Part shown: in pieces, positions 14,786-28,208 of the stretch
Layout of the letters: the number at the start of each line of letters is the position of its first letter
Position numbering within the stretch: position 1 is the first letter of the stretch
Origin: Megachile rotundata
Lineage: Eukaryota; Arthropoda; Insecta; Hymenoptera; Megachilidae
Length of the DNA: 64,000 bases
Assembly: GCF_050947335.1 (NCBI RefSeq)
Contig: NW_027473345.1
Span: forward strand, 930,001 to 994,000
Direction of reading: 5' to 3'
Notes under the pieces: model-generated
What the model saw: only the letters and a program-made list of their open reading frames with translations
The model's database searches: none
Told to the model about the DNA's origin: nothing
Position numbers and translations under genes: made by a program

Positions 14786-15709
14786 CTAATTGTATGCATG
14801 CGAATGTATAATTCTGATTGTATGTTTGTGATAATATGATTGCGATTGTATGATTGTGACTGTATGATTGTGATTGTATGATTGTGATTGTGTGATTGTG
14901 ATTGTATGATTGTGATTGTATGATTGTGATTGTTTGATTGTGATTGTATGATTATGATTGCATGATTGCGATTGTGTGATTGCGATTGTCTGATTGTGAA
15001 TGTATGATTGTGATTGCATGATTGTGATTCTATGATTGTGATTGTATGATTGTAATTGTATGAATTTGATTGTATGATTGTGACTGTATGATTGTGATTG
15101 TATGATTGTGATTGTATGATTGTGATTGTACGATTGTGGTTCTATGATTGTGATTGTATGATTGTGATTGTATGATTGCGATTGTATGATTGTGATTGTA
15201 TAATTGTGATTGTGTGATTGCGTTTGTATGATTGTGATTGTATGATTGTGTTTGTATGATTGCGATTGTGTGATTGTGATTGTGTGAATGTGATTGTATG
15301 ATTGTGATTGTATGATTGTGATTATATGATTGTGATTGTATGACTGTGATTGTATGATTGTGATTGTATGATTGTGATTGCATGATTGTGATTGTGTGAT
15401 TGTGATTGTATGATTGTGATTGTATGATTGTGATTGTATGATTGTGATTGTATGATAGTGATTGTGTGATTGTGATTGTATGATTGTGATTGTATGATTG
15501 TGATTGTATGATTGTGATTGTATGATTGTGATTGTATGATTGTGATTGTATGGTAGTGATTGTATGATTGTAATTGTATGATTGTGATTGTATGATTGTG
15601 ATTCTATGATTGTGATTGTATGATTGTAATTGTATGAATGTGATTGTATGATTGTGATTGTATGATTGTGATTGTGTGATTGCGTTTGTATGATTCTAAT
15701 TGTATGCAT
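14786..15709. repeat. 924-bp module (66 monomers)
   Basis: Runs from an ATGCATGCG monomer to an ATGCATGTG monomer. Internal markers in order are GTTTGATTG, GATTATGATTGCATG, ATTGTGGTTCTATG, GTGTTTG, GATTATATG and GTATGGTAG. One of nine full-length copies. Confidence 0.85.
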
Positions 15710-16084
15710 GTGAATGTATAATTCTGATTGTATGATTGTGATTGTATGATTGTGATTGTGTGATTGTGATTGTATGATTGTGATTGTATGATTGTGATTG
15801 TATGATTGTGATTGTATGATAGTGATTGTGTGATTGTGATTGTATGATTGTGATTGTATGATTGTGATTGTATGATTGTCATTGTATGATTCTGATTGTA
15901 GAATTGTGATTGTATGATTGTGATTGTAAGATTGTAATTGTATGATTGTGATTGTATGATTTTGATTGTATAATTGTGATTGTACGATAGTGATTGTGTG
16001 ATTGTGATTGCATGATTGTGATCCTATGATTGTGATTGTATGATTGTAATTGTACGATTGTGATTGTATGATTGTGATTGTATG

Positions 16085-16356
16085 ATTCTAGTTGCGTGAT
16101 TGTGATTGTATGATTGTGAATATATAATTGTATTAGAGTGACAGTTATTGCCGGATTGCTATTGGATAATTCTGATTGTATGATAGTGATTGTGTGATTG
16201 TGATTGTACGTTTGTGATTTGATGATTGTGACTGTATGATTGTAACTGTATGATAGAGATTGCGTAAATGTGATTGTGATTGCATGATCGTAGTTGTATG
16301 ATTGTGAATGTATGATTATGATTGCATGTTTGCGATTGTGCGACTGTGAATGTATG
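16085..16356. repeat. Composite 272-bp CCGG/slip block
   Basis: Monomers in order begin ATTCTAGTTGCGTG. CCGG is at 16151, TTTGATG follows the TACG monomer, and the 20-bp monomer AATGTGATTGTGATTGCATG is at 16267-16286. CCGG and the slip monomer are 116 bp apart in every composite copy. This is the first copy along the window. Confidence 0.93.
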
Positions 16357-17126
16357 ATTGTGATTGTATGATTGTGATTCTATGATTGTGATTGTATGAT
16401 TGTTATTGTATGAACGTGATTGTATGATTGTGATTGTATGATTGTGATAGTGTGATTGCGTTTGTATGATTCTAATTGTATGCATGTGAATGTATAATTC
16501 TGATTGTATGTTTGTGATAATATGATTGCGATTGCATGATTGAGACTGTATGATTGTGATTGTATGATTGCGATTGTCTGATTGCGATTGTGTGATTGCG
16601 AATGTATGATTGTGATTGTATGATTGTGATTCTATGATTGCGAATGTATGATTGTGATTGTATGATTGTGATTCTATGATTGTGATTGTATGATTGTGAT
16701 TGTATGATTGTGATTGTATGATTGCGATTGCCTGATTGCGATTGTGTGATTGTGACTGTATGATTGTGATTGTATGACTGTGATTGTATGATGGTGATTG
16801 TGTGATTGCGTTTGGATGATTCTAATTGTATGCATGTGAATGTATAATTCTGATTGTATGTTTGTGATAATATGATTGCGATTGTATGATTGTTACTGTA
16901 TGATTGTGATTGTATGATTGTGATTGTATGATTGTGTTTGTATGATTGCGATTGTATGATTGTGATTGTATGATTGTGATTGTATGATTGTGATTGCATG
17001 ATTGTGATTGTGTGATTGTGATTGTACGATTGTGGTTCTATGATTGTAATTGTATGATTGTTTTTGTATAATTGTGATTGTATGATTGTGATTGTATGAT
17101 TGTGATTGTATGATTGTGACTGTATG

Positions 17127-17308
17127 ATTGTGATTGTACGATTGTGATTGTACGATTGTGATTGTACGATTGTGATTGTGTGATTGCGTTTGTATGATTC
17201 TAATTGTATGCATGTGAATGTATAATTCTGATTGTATGTTTGCGATAATATGATTGCGATTGTATGATTGAGATTGTATGATTGAGATTGTACGATTGTG
17301 GTTCTATG
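17127..17308. repeat. 182-bp TACG-triplet block
   Basis: Three TACG monomers, then GTGTG, ATTGCGTTTGTATG, an ATGCAT monomer pair, TTTGCGATAATATG (17239), two ATTGAG monomers and ATTGTGGTTCTATG. Thirteen monomers in all. The TTTGCGATAA form is specific to this block; elsewhere it reads TTTGTGATAA. Confidence 0.9.
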
Positions 17309-17955
17309 ATTGTGATTGTATGATTGTGATTGTATGATTGCGATTGTATGATTGTGATTGTATGATTGTGATTGTGTGATTGTGATTGTATGACTGTGAT
17401 TGTATGATTGTGATTGTGTGATTGTGATTGTATGATTGTGAATGTATGATTGTGATTGTATGATTGTGATTGCATGATTGTGATTGTATGATTGTGATTC
17501 TATGATTGTGATTGTATGATTGTGATTGTATGATTGTGATTGTATGATTGTGATTGTATGGTATTGATTGTATGATTGTGATTGTACGATAGTAATTGTG
17601 TGATTGTGATTGCATGATTGTGATCCTATGATTGTGATTGTATGATTGTAATTGTACGATTGTGATTGTATGATTGTGATTGTATGACTGTGATTGTATG
17701 ATTGTGATTGTATAATTGTGATTGTATAATTGTGATTGCATGGTTGTGATTGTATGATTGTCATTGTACGATTGTGGTTGTACGATTGTGATTGTATGAT
17801 TGTGATTGTATGATTGTGATTGTATGATTGTGATTGTATGATTGTGATTGTATGATTGTGATTGTATGATTGTGATTGTATGATTGTGATTGTATGATTG
17901 TGATTGTATGATTGTGATTGTATGATTGTGATTGTGTGATTGCGTTTGTATGATT

Positions 17956-18879
17956 CTAATTGTATGCATGCGAATGTATAATTCTGATTGTATGTTTGTG
18001 ATAATATGATTGCGATTGTATGATTGTGACTGTATGATTGTGATTGTATGATTGTGATTGTGTGATTGTGATTGTATGATTGTGATTGTATGATTGTGAT
18101 TGTTTGATTGTGATTGTATGATTATGATTGCATGATTGCGATTGTGTGATTGCGATTGTCTGATTGTGAATGTATGATTGTGATTGCATGATTGTGATTC
18201 TATGATTGTGATTGTATGATTGTAATTGTATGAATTTGATTGTATGATTGTGACTGTATGATTGTGATTGTATGATTGTGATTGTATGATTGTGATTGTA
18301 CGATTGTGGTTCTATGATTGTGATTGTATGATTGTGATTGTATGATTGCGATTGTATGATTGTGATTGTATCATTGTGATTGTGTGATTGCGTTTGTATG
18401 ATTGTGATTGTATGATTGTGTTTGTATGATTGCGATTGTGTGATTGTGATTGTGTGAATGTGATTGTATGATTGTGATTGTATGATTGTGATTATATGAT
18501 TGTGATTGTATGACTGTGATTGTATGATTGTGATTGTATGATTGTGATTGCATGATTGTGATTGTGTGATTGTGATTGCATGATTGTGATTGTATGATTG
18601 TGATTGTATGATTGTGATTGTATGATAGTGATTGTGTGATTGTGATTGTATGATTGTGATTGTATGATTGTGATTGTATGATTGTGATTGTATGATTGTG
18701 ATTGTATGATTGTGATTGTATGGTAGTGATTGTATGATTGTAATTGTATGATTGTGATTGTATGATTGTGATTCTATGATTGTGATTGTATGATTGTAAT
18801 TGTATGAATGTGATTGTATGATTGTGATTGTATGATTGTGATTGTGTGATTGCGTTTGTATGATTCTAATTGTATGCAT
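17956..18879. repeat. 924-bp module
   Basis: Same bounding ATGCAT monomers and internal markers as 14786-15709. It carries GTATCATTG rather than GTATAATTG in the middle. Confidence 0.85.
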
Positions 18880-21145
18880 GTGAATGTATAATTCTGATTG
18901 TATGATTGTGATTGTATGATTGTGATTGTATGATTGTGATTGTGTGATTGTGATTGTATGATTGTGATTGTATGATAGTGATTGTGTGATTGTGATTGTA
19001 TGATTGTGATTGTATGATTGTGATTGTATGATTGTCATTGTATGATTCTGATTGTAGAATTGTGATTGTATGATTGTGATTGTAAGATTGTAATTGTATG
19101 ATTGTGATTGTATGATTTTGATTGTATAATTGTGATTGTACGATAGTGATTGTGTGATTGTGATTGCATGATTGTGATCCTATGATTGTGATTGTATGAT
19201 TGTAATTGTACGATTGTGATTCTATGATTGTGATTGTATGATTGTGACTGTGTGATTGTGATTGTACGATTGTGATTGTACGATTGTGATTGTACGATTG
19301 TGATTGTGTGATTGCGTTTGTATGATTCTAATTGTATGCATGTGAATGTATAATTCTGATTGTATGTTTGCGATAATATGATTGCGATTGTATGATTGAG
19401 ATTGTATGATTGAGATTGTACGATTGTGGTTCTATGATTGTGATTGTATGATTGTGATTGTATGATTGTGATTGTATGATTGCGATTGTATGATTGTGAT
19501 TGTATGATTGTGATTGTGTGATTGAGATTGTATGACTGTGATTGTATGATTGTGATTGTGTGATTGTGATTGTATGATTGTGATTGTATGATTGTGATTG
19601 TATGATTGTGATTGTATGATTGTGATTGTATGATTGTGATTCTATGATTGTGATTGTATGATTGTGATTGTATGATTGTGATTGTATGATTGTGATTGTA
19701 TGGTAGTGATTGTATGATTGTGATTGTACGATAGTAATTGTGTGATTGTGATTGCATGATTGTGATCCTATGATTGTGATTGTATGATTGTAATTGTACG
19801 ATTGTGATTGTATGATTGTGATTGTATGACTGTGATTGTATGATTGTGATTGTATAATTGTGATTGTATAATTGTGATTGCATGGTTGTGATTGTATGAT
19901 TGTCATTGTACGATTGTGGTTGTACGATTTTGATTGTATGATTGTGATTGTATGATTGTGATTGTATGATTGTGATTGTATGATTGTGATTGTATGATTG
20001 TGATTGTATGATTGTGATTGTATGATTGTGATTGTATGATTGTGATTGTATGATTGTGATTGTATGATTGTGATTGTGTGATTGCGTTTGTATGATTCTA
20101 ATTGTATGCATGCGAATGTATAATTCTGATTGTATGTTTGTGATAATATGATTGCGATTGTATGATTGTGACTGTATGATTGTGATTGTATGATTGTGAT
20201 TGTGTGATTGTGATTGTATGATTGTGATTGTATGATTGTGATTGTTTGATTGTGATTGTATGATTATGATTGCATGATTGCGATTGCGTGATTGCGATTG
20301 TCTGATTGTGAATGTATGATTGTGATTGCATGATTGTGATTCTATGATTGTGATTGTATGATTGTAATTGTATGAATTTGATTGTATGATTGTGACTGTA
20401 TGATTGTGACTGTATGATTGTGATTGTATGATTGTGATTGTATGATTGTGATTGTATGATTGTGATTGTATGATTGTGATTGTATGATTGTGATTGTATG
20501 ATTGTGATTGTATGATTGTGATTGTATGATTGTGATTGTATGATTGTGATTGTATGATTGTGATTGTATGATTGCGATTGCGTGATTGCGATTGTGTGAT
20601 TGTGACTGTATGATTGTGATTGCATGATTGTGATTCTATGATTGTGATTGTATGATTGTAATTGTATGAATTTGATTGTATGATTGTGACTGTATGATTG
20701 TGATTGTATGATTGTGATTGTGTGATTGTGATTGTATGATTGTGATTGTATGATTGTGATTGTATGATTGTGATTGTATGATTGTGATTGTATGATTGTG
20801 ATTGTATGATTGTGATTGTATGATTGTGATTGTATGATTGTGATTGTATGATTGCGATTGTCTGATTGCGATTGTGTGATTGTGACTGTATGATTGTGAT
20901 TGTATGATTGTGATTGTATGATTGTGATTGTATGATTGTGATTGTATGATTGTAATTGTATGAATTTGATTGTATAATTGTGATTGTATGATTGTGATTG
21001 TATGATTGTGATTGTATGATTGTGATTGTATGATTGTGATTGTATGATTGTGATTGTGTGATTGTGATTGTATGATTGTGATTGTATGATTGTGATTGTA
21101 TGATTGTGATTGTATGATTGTGATTGTATGATTGTGATTGTATGA
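18188..21145. repeat. 2,954-bp tandem duplication, copy 1
   Basis: Every landmark here recurs exactly 2,954 bp (211 monomers) downstream, for example TTTGCGATAA at 19367 and 22321. Left of 18188 the match is broken by C at 18187 (GCATG) against T at 21141. I found no internal difference when comparing landmark monomers by eye. Confidence 0.92.
19255..19436. repeat. 182-bp TACG-triplet block
   Basis: Same 13-monomer order as 17127-17308, with TTTGCGATAA at 19367. Confidence 0.9.
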
Positions 21146-24102
21146 TTGTGATTCTATGATTGTGATTGTATGATTGTAATTGTATGAATTTGATTGTATG
21201 ATTGTGACTGTATGATTGTGATTGTATGATTGTGATTGTATGATTGTGATTGTACGATTGTGGTTCTATGATTGTGATTGTATGATTGTGATTGTATGAT
21301 TGCGATTGTATGATTGTGATTGTATCATTGTGATTGTGTGATTGCGTTTGTATGATTGTGATTGTATGATTGTGTTTGTATGATTGCGATTGTGTGATTG
21401 TGATTGTGTGAATGTGATTGTATGATTGTGATTGTATGATTGTGATTATATGATTGTGATTGTATGACTGTGATTGTATGATTGTGATTGTATGATTGTG
21501 ATTGCATGATTGTGATTGTGTGATTGTGATTGCATGATTGTGATTGTATGATTGTGATTGTATGATTGTGATTGTATGATAGTGATTGTGTGATTGTGAT
21601 TGTATGATTGTGATTGTATGATTGTGATTGTATGATTGTGATTGTATGATTGTGATTGTATGATTGTGATTGTATGGTAGTGATTGTATGATTGTAATTG
21701 TATGATTGTGATTGTATGATTGTGATTCTATGATTGTGATTGTATGATTGTAATTGTATGAATGTGATTGTATGATTGTGATTGTATGATTGTGATTGTG
21801 TGATTGCGTTTGTATGATTCTAATTGTATGCATGTGAATGTATAATTCTGATTGTATGATTGTGATTGTATGATTGTGATTGTATGATTGTGATTGTGTG
21901 ATTGTGATTGTATGATTGTGATTGTATGATAGTGATTGTGTGATTGTGATTGTATGATTGTGATTGTATGATTGTGATTGTATGATTGTCATTGTATGAT
22001 TCTGATTGTAGAATTGTGATTGTATGATTGTGATTGTAAGATTGTAATTGTATGATTGTGATTGTATGATTTTGATTGTATAATTGTGATTGTACGATAG
22101 TGATTGTGTGATTGTGATTGCATGATTGTGATCCTATGATTGTGATTGTATGATTGTAATTGTACGATTGTGATTCTATGATTGTGATTGTATGATTGTG
22201 ACTGTGTGATTGTGATTGTACGATTGTGATTGTACGATTGTGATTGTACGATTGTGATTGTGTGATTGCGTTTGTATGATTCTAATTGTATGCATGTGAA
22301 TGTATAATTCTGATTGTATGTTTGCGATAATATGATTGCGATTGTATGATTGAGATTGTATGATTGAGATTGTACGATTGTGGTTCTATGATTGTGATTG
22401 TATGATTGTGATTGTATGATTGTGATTGTATGATTGCGATTGTATGATTGTGATTGTATGATTGTGATTGTGTGATTGAGATTGTATGACTGTGATTGTA
22501 TGATTGTGATTGTGTGATTGTGATTGTATGATTGTGATTGTATGATTGTGATTGTATGATTGTGATTGTATGATTGTGATTGTATGATTGTGATTCTATG
22601 ATTGTGATTGTATGATTGTGATTGTATGATTGTGATTGTATGATTGTGATTGTATGGTAGTGATTGTATGATTGTGATTGTACGATAGTAATTGTGTGAT
22701 TGTGATTGCATGATTGTGATCCTATGATTGTGATTGTATGATTGTAATTGTACGATTGTGATTGTATGATTGTGATTGTATGACTGTGATTGTATGATTG
22801 TGATTGTATAATTGTGATTGTATAATTGTGATTGCATGGTTGTGATTGTATGATTGTCATTGTACGATTGTGGTTGTACGATTTTGATTGTATGATTGTG
22901 ATTGTATGATTGTGATTGTATGATTGTGATTGTATGATTGTGATTGTATGATTGTGATTGTATGATTGTGATTGTATGATTGTGATTGTATGATTGTGAT
23001 TGTATGATTGTGATTGTATGATTGTGATTGTGTGATTGCGTTTGTATGATTCTAATTGTATGCATGCGAATGTATAATTCTGATTGTATGTTTGTGATAA
23101 TATGATTGCGATTGTATGATTGTGACTGTATGATTGTGATTGTATGATTGTGATTGTGTGATTGTGATTGTATGATTGTGATTGTATGATTGTGATTGTT
23201 TGATTGTGATTGTATGATTATGATTGCATGATTGCGATTGCGTGATTGCGATTGTCTGATTGTGAATGTATGATTGTGATTGCATGATTGTGATTCTATG
23301 ATTGTGATTGTATGATTGTAATTGTATGAATTTGATTGTATGATTGTGACTGTATGATTGTGACTGTATGATTGTGATTGTATGATTGTGATTGTATGAT
23401 TGTGATTGTATGATTGTGATTGTATGATTGTGATTGTATGATTGTGATTGTATGATTGTGATTGTATGATTGTGATTGTATGATTGTGATTGTATGATTG
23501 TGATTGTATGATTGTGATTGTATGATTGCGATTGCGTGATTGCGATTGTGTGATTGTGACTGTATGATTGTGATTGCATGATTGTGATTCTATGATTGTG
23601 ATTGTATGATTGTAATTGTATGAATTTGATTGTATGATTGTGACTGTATGATTGTGATTGTATGATTGTGATTGTGTGATTGTGATTGTATGATTGTGAT
23701 TGTATGATTGTGATTGTATGATTGTGATTGTATGATTGTGATTGTATGATTGTGATTGTATGATTGTGATTGTATGATTGTGATTGTATGATTGTGATTG
23801 TATGATTGCGATTGTCTGATTGCGATTGTGTGATTGTGACTGTATGATTGTGATTGTATGATTGTGATTGTATGATTGTGATTGTATGATTGTGATTGTA
23901 TGATTGTAATTGTATGAATTTGATTGTATAATTGTGATTGTATGATTGTGATTGTATGATTGTGATTGTATGATTGTGATTGTATGATTGTGATTGTATG
24001 ATTGTGATTGTGTGATTGTGATTGTATGATTGTGATTGTATGATTGTGATTGTATGATTGTGATTGTATGATTGTGATTGTATGATTGTGATTGTATGAT
24101 TG
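21146..24102. repeat. 2,954-bp tandem duplication, copy 2
   Basis: Directly adjacent to copy 1. Similarity stops at 24103, where ATTGCG faces ATTGTG. It begins with the truncated right part of a 924-bp module (to 21833), so the junction cuts through that module. This marks the recombination point to within a few bases. Confidence 0.92.
22209..22390. repeat. 182-bp TACG-triplet block
   Basis: Copy of 19255-19436 in the second 2,954-bp unit, with TTTGCGATAA at 22321. Confidence 0.9.
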
Positions 24103-24681
24103 CGATTGTCTGATTGCGATTGTGTGATTGTGACTGTATGATTGTGATTGTATGATTGTGATTCTATGATTGTGATTGTATGATTGTAATTGTATGAATT
24201 TGATTGTATGATTGTGATTGTATGATTGTGATTGTGTGATTGCGTTTGTATGATTCTAATTGTATGCATGCGAATGTATAATTCTGATTGTATGTTTGTG
24301 ATAATATGATTGCGATTGTATGATTCAGATTGTATGATTGTGATTGCATGATTGTGATTCTATGATTGTGATTGTATGATTGTGATTGTATGATAGTGAT
24401 TGTATGATTTTGATAGTATGATTGTGATTGTATGATTGTGATTGTATGATTGTGATTGTATGATTGTGATTGTATGATTGTGATTGTATGATTGTGATTG
24501 TATGATTGTGATTGTATGATTGTGATTGTATGATTGTGATTGTATGATTGCGATTGTCTGATTGCGATTGTGTGATTGTGACTGTATGATTGTGATTGTA
24601 TGATTGTGATTCTATGATTGTGATTGTATGATTGTAATTGTATGAATGTGATTGTATGATTGTGATTGTATGATTGTGATT

Positions 24682-24687
24682 GTTGAT
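24682..24687. other. Single-base deletion, the only odd-length register break
   Basis: The sequence reads GATTGTTGATTG where sister modules (near 34,163 and 43,703) read GATTGTGTGATTG. This is the only place where the spacing of landmarks is not 14n or 14n+6: the interval 16151 to 26404 is 14n+5, while all other CCGG intervals are 14n+6. It may be a real private change or a base-call error. Confidence 0.9.
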
Positions 24688-25038
24688 TGTGATAGTGTGA
24701 TTGTGATTGTGTGATTGTGATTGTATGATTGTGATTGTATGATTGTGATTGTATGACTGTGATTGTATGATTGTGATTGTATAATTGTGATTGTATAATT
24801 GTGATTGCATAATTGTGATTGTATGATTGTCATTGTACGATTGTGGTTGTACGATTGTGATTGTATGATTGTGATTGTATGATTGTGATTGTATGATTGT
24901 GATTGTATGATTGTGATTGTATGATTGTGATTGTATGATTGTGATTGTATGATTGTGATTGTATGATTGTGATTGTATGATTGTGATTGTATGATTGTGA
25001 TTGTATGATTGTGATTGTGTGATTGCGTTTGTATGATT

Positions 25039-25962
25039 CTAATTGTATGCATGCGAATGTATAATTCTGATTGTATGTTTGTGATAATATGATTGCGATT
25101 GTATGATTGTGACTGTATGATTGTGATTGTATGATTGTGATTGTGTGATTGTGATTGTATGATTGTGATTGTATGATTGTGATTGTTTGATTGTGATTGT
25201 ATGATTATGATTGCATGATTGCGATTGTGTGATTGCGATTGTCTGATTGTGAATGTATGATTGTGATTGCATGATTGTGATTCTATGATTGTGATTGTAT
25301 GATTGTAATTGTATGAATTTGATTGTATGATTGTGACTGTATGATTGTGATTGTATGATTGTGATTGTATGATTGTGATTGTACGATTGTGGTTCTATGA
25401 TTGTGATTGTATGATTGTGATTGTATGATTGCGATTGTATGATTGTGATTGTATAATTGTGATTGTGTGATTGCGTTTGTATGATTGTGATTGTATGATT
25501 GTGTTTGTATGATTGCGATTGTGTGATTGTGATTGTGTGAATGTGATTATATGATTGTGATTGTATGATTGTGATTATATGATTGTGATTGTATGACTGT
25601 GATTGTATGATTGTGATTGTATGATTGTGATTGCATGATTGTGATTGTGTGATTGTGATTGTATGATTGTGATTGTGTGATTGTGATTGTATGATTGTGA
25701 TTGTATGATAGTGATTGTGTGATTGTGATTGTATGATTGTGATTGTATGATTGTGATTGTATGATTGTGATCGTATGATTGTGATTGTATGATTGTGATT
25801 GTATGGTAGTGATTGTATGATTGTAATTGTATGATTGTGATTGTATGATTGTGATTCTATGATTGTGATTGTATGATTGTAATTGTATGAATGTGATTGT
25901 ATGATTGTGATTGTATGATTGTGATTGTGTGATTGCGTTTGTATGATTCTAATTGTATGCAT
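25039..25962. repeat. 924-bp module
   Basis: Copy of 14786-15709 at an offset of 10,253 bp. Private changes include GATCGTATG near 25,770. Confidence 0.85.
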
Positions 25963-26337
25963 GTGAATGTATAATTCTGATTGTATGATTGTGATTGTAT
26001 GATTGTGATTGTGTGATTGTGATTGTATGATTGTGATTGTATGATTGTGATTGTATGATTGTGATTGTATGATAGTGATTGTGTGATTGTGATTGTATGA
26101 TTGTGATTGTATGATTGTGATTGTATGATTGTCATTGTATGATTCTGATTGTAGAATTGTGATTGTATGATTGTGATTGTAAGATTGTAATTGTATGATT
26201 GTGATTGTATGATTTTGATTGTATAATTGTGATTGTACGATAGTGATTGTGTGATTGTGATTGCATGATTGTGATCCTATGATTGTGATTGTATGATTGT
26301 AATTGTACGATTGTGATTGTATGATTGTGATTGTATG

Positions 26338-26609
26338 ATTCTAGTTGCGTGATTGTGATTGTATGATTGTGAATATATAATTGTATTAGAGTGACAGTTA
26401 TTGCCGGATTGCTATTGGATAATTCTGATTGTATGATAGTGATTGTGTGATTGTGATTGTACGTTTGTGATTTGATGATTGTGACTGTATGATTGTAACT
26501 GTATGATAGAGATTGCGTAAATGTGATTGTGATTGCATGATCGTAGTTGTATGATTGTGAATGTATGATTATGATTGCATGTTTGCGATTGTGCGACTGT
26601 GAATGTATG
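26338..26609. repeat. Composite 272-bp CCGG/slip block
   Basis: CCGG at 26404 and slip monomer at 26520-26539. TTTGATG form. Confidence 0.93.
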
Positions 26610-27379
26610 ATTGTGATTGTATGATTGTGATTCTATGATTGTGATTGTATGATTGTTATTGTATGAACGTGATTGTATGATTGTGATTGTATGATTGTGA
26701 TAGTGTGATTGCGTTTGTATGATTCTAATTGTATGCATGTGAATGTATAATTCTGATTGTATGTTTGTGATAATATGATTGCGATTGCATGATTGAGACT
26801 GTATGATTGTGATTGTATGATTGCGATTGTCTGATTGCGATTGTGTGATTGCGAATGTATGATTGTGATTGTATGATTGTGATTCTATGATTGCGAATGT
26901 ATGATTGTGATTGTATGATTGTGATTCTATGATTGTGATTGTATGATTGTGATTGTATGATTGTGATTGTATGATTGCGATTGCCTGATTGCGATTGTGT
27001 GATTGTGACTGTATGATTGTGATTGTATGACTGTGATTGTATGATGGTGATTGTGTGATTGCGTTTGGATGATTCTAATTGTATGCATGTGAATGTATAA
27101 TTCTGATTGTATGTTTGTGATAATATGATTGCGATTGTATGATTGTTACTGTATGATTGTGATTGTATGATTGTGATTGTATGATTGTGTTTGTATGATT
27201 GCGATTGTATGATTGTGATTGTATGATTGTGATTGTATGATTGTGATTGCATGATTGTGATTGTGTGATTGTGATTGTACGATTGTGGTTCTATGATTGT
27301 AATTGTATGATTGTTTTTGTATAATTGTGATTGTATGATTGTGATTGTATGATTGTGATTGAATGATTGTGACTGTATG

Positions 27380-27561
27380 ATTGTGATTGTACGATTGTGA
27401 TTGTACGATTGTGATTGTACGATTGTGATTGTGTGATTGCGTTTGTATGATTCTAATTGTATGCATGTGAATGTATAATTCTGATTGTATGTTTGCGATA
27501 ATATGATTGCGATTGTATGATTGAGATTGTATGATTGAGATTGTACGATTGTGGTTCTATG
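27380..27561. repeat. 182-bp TACG-triplet block
   Basis: TTTGCGATAA at 27492, exactly 10,253 bp from the copy at 17239. Confidence 0.9.
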
Positions 27562-28208
27562 ATTGTGATTGTATGATTGTGATTGTATGATTGCGATTGT
27601 ATGATTGTGATTGTATGATTGTGATTGTGTGATTGTGATTGTATGACTGTGATTGTATGATTGTGATTGTGTGATTGTGATTGTATGATTGTGATTGTAT
27701 GATTGTGATTGTATGATTGTGATTGCATGATTGTGAATGTATGATTGTGACTCTATGATTGTGATTGTATGATTGTGATTGTATGATTGTGATTGTATGA
27801 TTGTGATTGTATGGTAGTGATTGTATGATTGTGATTGTACGATAGTAATTGTGTGATTGTGATTGCATGATTGTGATCCTATGATTGTGATTGTATGATT
27901 GTAATTGTACGATTGTGATTGTATGATTGTGATTGTATGACTGTGATTGTATGATTGTGATTGTATAATTGTGATTGTATAATTGTGATTGCATGGTTGT
28001 GATTGTATGATTGTCATTGTACGATTGTGGTTGTACGATTGTGATTGTATGATTGTGATTGTATGATTGTGATTGTATGATTGTGATTGTATGATTGTGA
28101 TTGTATGATTGTGATTGTATGATTGTGATTGTATGATTGTGATTGTATGATTGTGATTGTATGATTGTGATTGTATGATTGTGATTGTGTGATTGCGTTT
28201 GTATGATT

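Larger units (their letters stand above)
13800..19220. repeat. Segmental duplication B, copy 1 (about 10.25-kb offset)
   Basis: Aligns with about 24,096-29,487. The offset is 10,296 at the left edge, 10,253 through the middle and 10,267 near the right edge. The changes are 3 monomers plus one base lost near 24.4-24.7 kb and one monomer gained near 29.2 kb. It contains one 272-bp block, one 182-bp block and two 924-bp modules. Both ends are approximate. Confidence 0.85.

Noticed and set aside
16141..16160. Remnant of a mobile element at the most divergent segment (around CCGG)
   Set aside because: Every base still aligns to 14-bp monomers in register. There is no target-site duplication, terminal repeat or extra sequence beyond the 6-bp slip.
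19035..21992. Very long - strand open frames, also 56863-59187, 35908-37746 and 45446-47233, as protein-coding genes
   Set aside because: All three antisense frames are open for the same reason (no stop in the consensus). The product is a 14-residue low-complexity cycle, starts fall at chance CAT variants and ends at chance CTA/TTA variants, and 14-bp length changes switch frames freely. No codon-level constraint is visible.
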